This document shows, piece after piece, positions 13,401-25,400 of a DNA stretch of 64,000 bases. Position 1 is the stretch's first letter; the number at the start of each line of letters is the position of its first letter. The position numbers and the translations under genes were made by a program. The DNA is from Prostheceraeus crozeri (lineage: Eukaryota > Platyhelminthes > Polycladida > Euryleptidae): positions 1-64,000 of the forward strand of contig CAJQUW010001831.1 of the NCBI GenBank assembly GCA_907163375.1, written 5' to 3'. The notes below the pieces were generated by a model. It had not been told where the DNA came from. It searched no databases and saw only the letters and a list, made by a program, of their open reading frames with translations.

Positions 13401-16400
13401 GACAGGTATGTAATAGTTCAGTGTTCTCGTCATGAAGTATGCTCAAAAACCTCCTAATATTTGTACTTCCAATTACATGTTTCAATAATGCTACAAATCA
13501 GAGCTTGCATTTCCACGCTCAATACGTTTCTATAATCTGAACGTTGTTATAACTTCAGCGACAAGCCATCATGAAGATGAACGATTTACGACAGAATGAT
13601 GCAGATATCGAGTTGATCAACACAGAGCCGGCTGATGGACACACTTTTAGTTTGGAGCCGTTTTACAAGGTGAGTTGTTCTCTGCTTTTGGAATACCTGT
13701 CTCTGCAGATTTTTTATGCACGGTGGCAGATATCTAGTGGGTTTGGTCTCCTCTCTGCTGACCGATAAATCAGAATTGGTCACTTGCAATTCAGATGTCA
13801 AGTTTTAATTTCAGAAACGGTGAAATATATTTCAGAATGCATCAATTAAATTTGAGAATGTCGAATTTTTCAGAATTTGTTTCTTTAAATCAGAAGTGGC
13901 ATTTTCAATCAAATAGAAGCTTCTATCACTTCGTGAGGTATTCAATATTCTTTAATTTGATTTTGTAAGATAAAAGATGCGTTTTTTCATCCAGAGATTT
14001 TATATTTAACGCATTGACGCTGTTCGTAATAGGAGCAACACATTCGCGGTGGAATAAATGCATGCAGAGCAGGATTCGTAATAATGTTGCTTTTGACATT
14101 GATCTCAAACAAATTGCACAATTATCGGACACTTGCATTGTCACCAACAGTAATTTTATCAATCATCTGTGTTGGCCAATTTATACCTTAGCTTCCTGCA
14201 CACTATTCGGATCTTTGCAAGCATTTTCTGACAACTGAGAAGTGCTTAAATTAAACTGATGCATTCTGAAATATATTTCACCGCTTCTGAAATTAAAACT
14301 TGACATCTGAATTGCAATTGTGACCAATTCTGAAAGTGAAATGGGGATTTCTGAAATATAAATGACGTATTCTGAATTACTTCTAGCGTCTGAATTATAA
14401 TTGCAGATATCTCAAATTGAAATGACCGGTTCTGAAATATAAACTGCAAATCTGAAATATAAATGACACTTTCTTAAATATTTATCGCCTTTTCTGGAAT
14501 TCTGAAATATAAATGACTAAAAATGAATTATAAATGATCATTTCTGAAATGTAAAGTCTATTTCTGCATTAGAAATGACAAAGTCTGAAATATAAGTGTT
14601 GCATTCTCAAATATAAATGATTTAAACACACGCACAAAAATTCTCTGAAATTAAAATGTTGTTGTCAAAAATATAAATGCTTCAATCTGAAATATAAACT
14701 TGAAATGCTGAAATAAATCTGCTGGATTCTTGAATATAACTGCAGAGTTCTGTAATTAAAGTGGAAATGGTGTAGTTCAGATATCTAGTGGGTTTGGTCT
14801 CCTCTCTGCTGACCGATAAATAATTGCAGTCGAGTTGCGTTATATTTCGTATAATTGTGAAATATTGATTCATTGACTGCAATTGCTCTTGCGAAAACGG
14901 ATATTTGATGGTGAAGACATTATCCCGCCAATTGTCTTATCAAGCGTGCTGAGTTGGTAAGACAACATGTCTAGAAAACCAAAGGCCGTGGGTTCAAGTC
15001 CTACCAGAAGCACATCTTTTGCATGACAATTTGATTTGACGTTCATGAATTGCATTCATATTGGACAGGCTTCCTACCCGTTCTGAATCTCCTGGATTTT
15101 TCCTGAATTTTGATGGCTGAAGCTTAGTAGGAACCTTGATTGGAAATTTGCGGTTTTATCAAAATGCAGTGGGGTTTGCGATGAAATCAAATATGTCGAA
15201 AAATTGATCATCACAGCTGATTTTTTTAGTAAACCGCAACACGTTCTCAAATACAGACGAAGAATTTCTTGGCACTAAATGCCGTAGAGAAATTATTCCT
15301 TGGTTATTAACTGACGGTTTTGAATAATGTGCTAATCAGAGTTCTTCGTGTTGAATACCTGGAATTTTATCTGAGTGATATCTTTTAAAACAAATAGCAT
15401 CCAGTTTTCGTATCACTTCATTTCAAGTAAATATGTGTCGGTAACCTCAAAAGCTGCTTTGAAGCCTCTGTTATGTCGTTGATATCATACGTAAGGTTAC
15501 TAAGTTGCATGTTTATTTCACAATGTGCTTAATAATTATAATTGGTGACATATTTTCTGAATTTCTTGAAAGTGTTCTCAACTTCCACATTCGTCTCCCT
15601 GGAAATGTAAGTCATTGAGAGATGGTTATCAGAGAGCGATGCCATCGACCTGAGAAGGCGCAGGACGCCAAGGATAAAATTTCTACAGGATAAAAATTTT
15701 ACAAATCGCGGCAAAGAAATTAATTTTTTTCGGGAGTCTTGGTGAAATTGATTTATGTTGCTAAAGAAAGACTATGTCACTATTATTTAACCTGTCTTAT
15801 TCTGTCACTATCTCTTGAATAAAGCATCAAGGTGCCTTTCAACTAGTCAGTATCATACTCATCAACCAGTGAAATCTTAATAAGGGTTTAAAAATAGCAT
15901 TGCGCATTTTCATGATATTCTTTTGGAACCATCTTTGAAAGCAGTGTATAGAGTGCGGTTTAAGCAATAATATTCAATGAAATTTTAAAATAGTAATAAT
16001 TGAATACACGTCTGATTTCAGGACTTCTTGGTAACGGATGATGATGAGCTCACTGATATGCCGGACTCTGCACAGCGGTTCGAAGAACTTCTTTCACGTG
16101 TGCGTGCGAAGGATCACAAGAAGAGGGCTTTGAGCAGCATCTCATTCACTTTGGGTGGATCATTGACGATGCAAGTTGGTGTTTATAACCTTGTACGGAA
16201 GTGAGTGATCGGCGGAAATGAAATTTTTAATCTTATCACATTCATTTGGATTAAATTTCCTTTCTCAGTGCTTAGGCACCTTAGGGGTTTCGTTGTTGCG
16301 GTTATGTAAGATTCAAGTTTCAGTTAATCTCGCTTGGGATTAATTTAGCTTTCGGGAAGGCTTAGTTTCAAATAATTATCTGAAAGTTGACGCCCAAATC

Positions 16401-19400
16401 TCCCATGACAGGAGTACATCGAAGAGAACCATAGAAATGACTTCTATTTGTATAATCCCAACAGAGAAGCCGATTGTCAACTTAGAGCGCTTTAAATGCT
16501 GCGACAGCAAACCGTCATGTCGTCATTTTTATGTAATAATTCTAAGGACAACGTCAATAAATTTGAATTAAATGTAACCATAACGAGTGCAAAGATGGAC
16601 TTTCTAATTACGTGCATGATTGAATGCTTATAATCTTTCATGAGCCTCCATGTGAGAATCGGTGAGCCAGTGAGCACGTCCAAGCCACCATGTGAGAAGC
16701 GGTGAGCCAGTGAGCACGTCCAAGCCTCCTTGTGAGAAGCGGTCAGCCAGTGAGCACTGTCCAAGCCTCCTTGTGAGAAGCGGTCAGCCAGTGAGCACGT
16801 CCCAGCCTCCATGTGAGAAGTGGTGAGCCAGTGAGCACGTCCAAGCCTCCTTGTGAGAAGTGGTGAGCCAGTGAGCACGTCCAAGCCACCATGTGAGAAG
16901 TGGTGAGCCAGTGAGCATCGTCCAAGCCTCCATGTGAGAAGCGGTGAGCCAGTGAGCATCGTCCAAGCCTCCATGTGAGAATCGGTGAGCCAGTGAGCAC
17001 GTCCAAGCCTCCATGTGAGAAGCGGTTAGCCAGTGAGCACCGACGAGGCCTCCTTGTGAGAAGCGGTCAGCCAGTGAGCACTGTCCAAGCATCCATGTGA
17101 GAAGTGGTGAGCCAGTGAGCACGTCCAAGCCTCCATGTGAGAAGTGGTGAGCCAGTGAGCACGTCCAAGCCTCCATGTGAGAAGCGGTGAGCCAGTGAGC
17201 ACGTCCAAGCTTCCATGTGAGAAGCGGTGAGCCAGTGAGCACGTCCAAGCCTCCATGTGAGAAGCGGTGAGCCAGTGAGCACCGTCCAAGCCTCCATGTG
17301 AGAAGTGGTGAGCCATTGAGCACGTCCAAGCCTCCATGTGAGAAGCGGTGAGCCAGTGAGCACGTCCAAGCTTCCATGTGAGAAGCGGTGAGCCAGTGAG
17401 CACCGGCCAAGCCTCCATGTGAGAAGTGGTGAGCCAGTGAGCACGTCCAAGCCTCCATGTGAGAAGCAGTTAGCCAGTGAGCACCGACGAGGCCTCCTTG
17501 TGAGAAGTGGTGAGCCAGTGAGCACGTCCAAGCCTCCATGTGAGAAGCGGTGAGCCAGTGAGCACGTCCAAGCCTCCATGTGAGAAGCAGTTAGCCATTG
17601 AGCACGTCCAAGCCTCCATGTGAGAAGTGGTGAGCCAGTGAGCACGTCCAAGCCTCCATGTGAGAAGTGGTGAGCCAGTGAGCACGTCCAAGCCTCCATG
17701 TGAGAAGCAGTTAGCCATTGAGCACGTCCAAGCCTCCATGTGAGAAGTGGTGAGCCAGTGAGCACGTCCAAGCCTCCATGTGAGAAGCGGTGAGCCAGTG
17801 AGCACGTCCAAGCCTCCATGTGAGAAGCGGTGACCCAGTGAGCACCGTCCAAGCCTCCATGTGAGAAGCGGTGAACCAGTCAGCACCGTCTAAGCCTCCA
17901 TGTGAGAAGCGGTGAGCCAGTGAGCACGTCCAAGCTTCCATGTGAGAAGCGATGAGCCAGTGAGCACGTCCAAGCCTCCATGTGAGAAGCGGTGAGCCAG
18001 TGAGCACGTCCAAGCCTCCATGTGAGAAGTGGTGAGCCAGTGAGCACGTCCAAGCCTCCATGTGAGAAGCGGTGAGCCAGTGAGCACGTCCAAGCCTCCA
18101 TGTGAGAAGTGGTGAGCTAGTGAGCACGTCCAAGCCTCCTTGTGAGAAGTGGTGAGCCAGTGAGCATCGTCCAAGCTTCCATGTGAGAAGCGATGAGCCA
18201 GTGATCACCGTCCAAGCCTCCATGTGAGAAGCGGTGAGCCAGTGAGCACCGTCCAAGCCTCCATGTGAGAAGCGGTGAGCCAGTGAGCACCGTCCAAGCC
18301 TCCATGTGAGAAGCGGTGAGCCAGTGAGCACGTCAGAGCCTCCATGTGAGAAGTGGTGAGCCAGTGAGCACGTCCAAGCCTCCATGTGAGAAGCGGTGAG
18401 CCAGTGAGCATCGTCCAAGCCTTCATGTGAGAAGCGGTGAGCCAGTGAGCATCGTCCAAGCCTCCATGTGAGAAGTGGTGAGCCAGTGAGCACGTCCAAG
18501 CCTCCATGTGAGAAGTGGTGAGCCAGTGAGCACCGTCCAAGCCTCCATGTGAGAAGTGGTGAGCCAGTGAGCACCGTCCAAGCCTCCATGTGAGAAGCGG
18601 TGAGCCAGTGAGCACCGACGAGGCCTCCTTGTGAGAAGCGGTGAGCCAGTGAGCACGCCCAAGCCTCCATGTGAGAAGCAGTTAGCCATTGAGCACGTCC
18701 AAGCCTCCATGTGAGAAGTGGTGAGCCAGTGAGCACGTCCAAGCCTCCATGTGAGAAGCAGTTACCCAGTGAGCATCGTCCAAGCCTCCATGTGAGAAGC
18801 GGTGAGCCAGTGAGCACGTCCAAGCCTCCATGTGAGAAGCGGTGAGCCAGTGAGCACCGTCCAAGCTTCCATGTGAGAAGTGGTGAGCCAGTGAACACCG
18901 TCCAAGCCTCCATGTGAGAAGTGGTGAGCCAGTGAGCACCGTCCAAGCCTCCATGTGAGAAGCGGTGAGCCAGTGAGCACGTCCAAGCCTCCATGTGAGA
19001 AGTGGTGAGCCAGTGAGCACGTCCAAGCCTCCATGTGAGAAGCAGTTACCCAGTGAGCATCGTCCAAGCCTCCATGTGAGAAGTGGTGAGCCAGTGAGCA
19101 CGTCCAAGCCTCCATGTGAGAAGCGGTGAGCCAGTGAGCACGTCCAAGCCTCCATGTGAGAAGCGGTGAGCCAGTGAGCACGTCCAAGCATCCATGTGAG
19201 AAGCGATGAGCCAGTCAGCACGTCCAAGCCTCCATGTGAGAAGCGGTGAGCCAGTGAGCATCGTCCAAGCCTCCATGTGAGAAGTGGTGAGCCATTGAGC
19301 ACGTCCAAGCCTCCATGTGAGAAGTGGTGAGCCAGTGAGCACGTCCAAGCCTCCATGTGAGAAGTGGTGAGCCAGTGAGCACGTCCAAGCCTCCATGTGA

Positions 19401-22400
19401 GAAGCGGTGAGCCAGTGAGCACGTCCAAGCATCCATGTGAGAAGCGGTGAGCCAGTGAGCACCGTCCAAGCCTCCATGTGAGAAGCGGTGAGCCAGTGAG
19501 CACGTCCAAGTCTCCATGTGAGAAGCGGTGAGCCAGTGAGCACGTCCAAGCCTCCATGTGAGAAGCGGTGAGCCAGTGAGCACCGTCCAAGCCTCCATGT
19601 GAGAAATGGTGATCCAGTGAGCACCGTCCAAGCCTTCATGTGAGAAGTGGTGAGCCAGTGAGCACGTCCAAGCCTCCATGTGAGAAGCGGTGAGCCAGTG
19701 ATCACGTCCAAGCCTCCATGTGAGAAGCGGTGAGCCAGTGAGCACCGTCCAAGCCTTCATGTGAGAAGTGGTGAGCCATTGAGCACCGTCCAAGCCTCCA
19801 TGTGAGAAGTGGTGAGCCAGTGAGCACCGTCCAAGCCTCCGTGTCAGAAGCGGTGAGCCAGTGAGCACGTCCAAGCTTCCATGTGAGAAGCGGTGAGGCA
19901 GTGAGCACGTCCAAGCCTCCATGTGAGAAGCGGTGAGCCAGTGAGCACCGTCCAAGCCTTCTTGTGAGAAGCGGTGACCCAGTGAGCACGTCCAAGCCTC
20001 CATGTGAGAAGTGGTGAGCCAGTGAGCACGTCCAAGCCTCCTTGTGAGAAGTGGTGAGCCAGTGAGCACCGTCCAAGCCTCCATGTGAGAAGCGGTGAGC
20101 CAGTGAGCACGTCCAAGCATCCATGTGAGAAGCGGTGAGCCAGTGAGCACCGTCCAAGCCTCCATGTGAGAAGCGGTGAGCCAGTGAGCACGTCCAAGCC
20201 TCCATGTGAGAAGCGGTGAGCCAGTGAGCACGTCCAAGCCTCCATGTGAGAAGCGGTGAGCCAGTGAGCACCGACGAGGCCTCCTTGTGAGAAGCGGTGA
20301 GCCAGTGAGCACGTCCAAGCCTCCATGTGAGAAGTGGTGAGCCAGTGAGCACGTCAGAGCCTCCATGTGAGAAGTGGTGAGCCAGTGAGCACGTCCAAGC
20401 CTCCATGTGAGAAGCAGTTACCCAGTGAGCATCGTCCAAGCCTCCATGTGAGAAGCGGTGAGCCAGTGAGCACGTCCAAGCCTCCATGTGAGAAGCGGTG
20501 AGCCAGTGAGCACCGTCCAAGCTTCCATGTGAGAAGTGGTGAGCCAGTGAACACCGTCCAAGCCTCCATGTGAGAAGTGGTGAGCCATTGAGCACGTCCA
20601 AGCCTCCATGTGAGAAGCGGTGAGCCAGTGAGCACGTCCAAGCCTCCATGTGAGAAGCGGTGAGCCAGTGAGCACGTCCAAGCATCCATGTGAGAAGCGG
20701 TGAGCCAGTCAGCACGTCCAAGCCTCCATGTGAGAAGCGGTGAGCCAGTGAGCATCGTCCAAGCCTCCATGTGAGAAGTGGTGAGCCATTGAGCACGTCC
20801 AAGCCTCCATGTGAGAAGTGGTGAGCCAGTGAGCACCGTCCAAGCCTCCATGTGAGAAGCGGTGAGCCAGTGAGCACGTCCAAGCATCCATGTGAGAAGC
20901 GGTGAGCCAGTGAGCATCGTCCAAGCCTCCATGTGAGAAGTGGTGAGCCAGTGAGCACCGTCCAAGCCTCCATGTGAGAAATGGTGATCCAGTGAGCACC
21001 GTCCAAGCCTTCATGTGAGAAGTGGTGAGCCAGTGAGCACGTCCAAGCCTCCATGTGAGAAGTGGTGAGCCAGTGAGCACGTCCAAGCCTCCATGTGAGA
21101 AGCGGTGAGCCAGTGAGCACGTCCAAGCATCCATGTGAGAAGCGGTGAGCCAGTGAGCACCGTCCAAGCCTCCATGTGAGAAGCGGTGAGCCAGTGATCA
21201 CCGTCCAAGCCTCCATGTGAGAAGTTGTGAGCCAGTGAGCACCGTCCAAGCCTCCTTGTGAGAAGCGGTGAGCCAGTGAGCACGTCCAAGCCTCCATGTG
21301 AGAAATGGTGATCCAGTGAGCACCGTCCAAGCCTTCATGTGAGAAGTGGTGAGCCAGTGAGCACGTCCAAGCCTCCATGTGAGAAGCGGTGAGCCAGTGA
21401 GCACGTCCAAGCCTCCTTGTGAGAAGCGGTGAGCCAGTGAGCACCGTCCAAGCCTCCATGTGAGAAGTGGTGAGCCAGTGAGCACGTCCAAGCCTCCATG
21501 TGAGAAGCGGTGAGCCAGTGAGCACGTCCAAGCCACCATGTGAGAAGCGGTCAGCCAGTGAGCACGTCCAAGCCTCCATGTGAGAAGTGGTGAGCCAGTG
21601 AGCACCGTCCAAGCATCCATGTGAGAAGCGGTGAGCCAGTCAGCACGTCCAAGCCTCCATGTGAGAAGTGGTGAGCCAGTGAGCACGTCCAAGCTTCCAT
21701 GTGAGAAGCGGTGACCCAGTGAGCACGTCCAAGCCTCCATGTGAGAAGCGGTGAGCCAGTGAGCACCGTCCAAGCCTCCATGTGAGAAGCGGTGAGCCAG
21801 TGAGCACGTCCAAGCCACCATGTGAGAAGTGGTGAGCCAGTGAGCACGTCCAAGCCTCCATGTGAGAAGTGGTGAGCCAGTGAGCACGTCCAAGCCTCCA
21901 TGTGAGAAGCGGTGACCTAGTGAGCACGTCCAAGCCTCCATGTGAGAAGTGGTGAGCCAGTGATCACCGTCCAAGCCTCCATGTGAGAAGCGGTGAGCCA
22001 GTGAGCACCGTCCAAGCCTCCATGTGAGATGCGGTGAGCCAGTGAGCACGTCCAAGCCTCCATGTGAGAAGCGATGAGCCAGTGAGCACGTCCAAGCCTC
22101 CATGTGAGAAGCGGTGAGCCAGTGAGTACCGTCCAAGCCTCCATGTGAGAAGCGGTGAGCCAGTGAGCATCGTCCAAGCCTCCATGTGAGAAGTGGTGAG
22201 CCACTGAGCACCGTCCAAGCCTCCATGTGAGAAGTGGTGAGCCAGTGAGCACGTCCAAGCCTCCATGTGAGAAGTGGTGAGCCAGTGAGCACGTCCAAGC
22301 CTCTATGTGAGAAGCGGTGAGCCAGTGAGCACCGTACAAGCCTCCATGTGAGAAGCGGTGAGCCAGTTAGCATCGTCCAAGCCTCCATGTCAGAAGCAGT

Positions 22401-25400
22401 TAGCCAGTGATCACCGTCTAAGCCTCTATGTGAGAAGCGGTGATCCAGTGAGCACGTCCAAGCCTCCATGTGAGAAGTGGTGAGCCAGTGAGCACGTCCA
22501 AGCCTCCATGTGAGAAGTGGTGAGCTAGTGATCACCGTCTAAGCCTCTATGTGAGAAGCGGTGAGCCAGTGAGCACGTCCAAGCCTCCATGTGAGAAGTG
22601 GTGAGCCAGTGAGCACGTCCAAGCATCCATGTGAGAAGTGGTGAGCCAGTGAGCACGTCCAAGCCTCCATGTGAGAAGCGGTGAGCCAGTGAGCACGGCC
22701 AAGCCTCCATGTGAGAAGCGGTGAGCCAGTGAGCACCGTCCAAGCCTTCATGTGAGAAGTGGTGAGCCATTGAGCACCGTCCAAGCCTCCATGTGAGAAG
22801 CGTTGAGCCAGTGAGCACCGTCCAAGCATCCATGTGAGAAGTGGTGAGCCAGTGAGCACCGTCCAAGCCTCCATGTGAGAAGCTGTGAGCCAGTGATCAC
22901 CGTCCAAGCCTCCATGTGAGAAGTGGTGATCCAGTGAGCACGTCCAAGCATCCATGTGAGAAGCGGTGAGCCAGTGAGCACGTCCAAGCCTCCATGTGAG
23001 AAGTGGTGAGCCAGTGAGCACGTCCAAGCCTCCATGTGAGAAGTGGTGAGCCAGTGAGCACCGTCCAAGCCTCCTTGTGAGAAGCGGTGAGCCAGTGAGC
23101 ACGTCCAAGCCTCCATGTGAGAAGCGGTGAGCCAGTGAGCACCAACGAGGCCTCCATGTGAGAAGTGGTGAGCCAGTGAGCACGTCCAAGCCTCCATGTG
23201 AGAAGCGGTGAGCCAGTGAGCACGTCCAAGCCTCCATGTGAGAAGCGGTGAGCCAGTGAGCACGTCCAAGCCTCCATGTGAGAAGCGGTGAGCCAGTGAG
23301 CACGTCCAAGCATCCATGTGAGAAGCGGTGAGCCAGTCAGCACGTCCAAGCCTCCATGTGAGAAGCGGTGAGCCAGTGAGCATCGTCCAAGCCTCCATGT
23401 GAGAAGTGGTGAGCCATTGAGCACGTCCAAGCCTCCATGTGAGAAGTGGTGAGCCAGTGAGCACCGTCCAAGCCTCCATGTGAGAAGCGGTGAGCCAGTG
23501 AGCACGTCCAAGCATCCATGTGAGAAGCGGTGAGCCAGTGAGCATCGTCCAAGCCTCCATGTGAGAAGTGGTGAGCCAGTGAGCACCGTCCAAGCCTCCA
23601 TGTGAGAAATGGTGATCCAGTGAGCACCGTCCAAGCCTTCATGTGAGAAGTGGTGAGCCAGTGAGCACGTCCAAGCCTCCATGTGAGAAGTGGTGAGCCA
23701 GTGAGCACGTCCAAGCCTCCATGTGAGAAGCGGTGAGCCAGTGAGCACGTCCAAGCATCCATGTGAGAAGCGGTGAGCCAGTGAGCACCGTCCAAGCCTC
23801 CATGTGAGAAGCGGTGAGCCAGTGATCACCGTCCAAGCCTCCATGTGAGAAGTTGTGAGCCAGTGAGCACCGTCCAAGCCTCCTTGTGAGAAGCGGTGAG
23901 CCAGTGAGCACGTCCAAGCCTCCATGTGAGAAATGGTGATCCAGTGAGCACCGTCCAAGCCTTCATGTGAGAAGTGGTGAGCCAGTGAGCACGTCCAAGC
24001 CTCCATGTGAGAAGCGGTGAGCCAGTGAGCACGTCCAAGCCTCCTTGTGAGAAGCGGTGAGCCAGTGAGCACCGTCCAAGCCTCCATGTGAGAAGTGGTG
24101 AGCCAGTGAACACGTCCAAGCCTCCATGTGAGAAGCGGTGAGCCAGTGAGCACGTCCAAGCCACCATGTGAGAAGCGGTCAGCCAGTGAGCACGTCCAAG
24201 CCTCCATGTGAGAAGTGGTGAGCCAGTGAGCACCGTCCAAGCATCCATGTGAGAAGCGGTGAGCCAGTCAGCACGTCCAAGCCTCCATGTGAGAAGTGGT
24301 GAGCCAGTGAGCACGTCCAAGCTTCCATGTGAGAAGCGGTGACCCAGTGAGCACGTCCAAGCCTCCATGTGAGAAGCGGTGAGCCAGTGAGCACCGTCCA
24401 AGCCTCCATGTGAGAAGCGGTGAGCCAGTGAGCACGTCCAAGCCACCATGTGAGAAGTGGTGAGCCAGTGAGCACGTCCAAGCCTCCATGTGAGAAGTGG
24501 TGAGCCAGTGAGCACGTCCAAGCCTCCATGTGAGAAGCGGTGACCTAGTGAGCACGTCCAAGCCTCCATGTGAGAAGTGGTGAGCTAGTGAGCATCGTCC
24601 AAGCCTCCATGTGAGAAGCGGTGAGCCAGTGAGCACCGTCCAAGCCTCCATGTGAGAAGCGGTGAGCCAGTGAGCACGTCCAAGCCTCCATGTGAGAAGC
24701 GATGAGCCAGTGAGCACGTCCAAGCCTCCATGTGAGAAGCGGTGAGCCAGTGAGTACCGTCCAAGCCTCCATGTGAGAAGCGGTGAGCCAGTGAGCATCG
24801 TCCAAGCCTCCATGTGAGAAGTGGTGAGCCACTGAGCACCGTCCAAGCCTCCATGTGAGAAGTGGTGAGCCAGTGAGCACGTCCAAGCCTCCATGTGAGA
24901 AGTGGTGAGCCAGTGAGCACGTCCAAGCCTCTATGTGAGAAGCGGTGAGCCAGTGAGCACCGTACAAGCCTCCATGTGAGAAGCGGTGAGCCAGTTAGCA
25001 TCGTCCAAGCCTCCATGTCAGAAGCAGTTAGCCAGTGATCACCGTCTAAGCCTCTATGTGAGAAGCGGTGATCCAGTGAGCACGTCCAAGCCTCCATGTG
25101 AGAAGTGGTGAGCCAGTGAGCACGTCCAAGCCTCCATGTGAGAAGTGGTGAGCTGGTGATCACCGTCTAAGCCTCTATGTGAGAAGCGGTGAGCCAGTGA
25201 GCACGTCCAAGCCTCCATGTGAGAAGCGGTGAGCCAGTGAGCACCGTCCAAGCCTCCATGTGAGAAGCGGTGAGCCAGTGAGCACGTCCAAGCCTCCATG
25301 TGAGAAGTGGTGAGCCAGTGAGCACGTCCAAGCATCCATGTGAGAAGTGGTGAGCCAGTGAGCACGTCCAAGCCTCCATGTGAGAAGCGGTGAGCCAGTG

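Noticed and set aside
14945-15015. Functional tRNA gene
   Set aside because: Promoter boxes look good but the acceptor stem pairs poorly.
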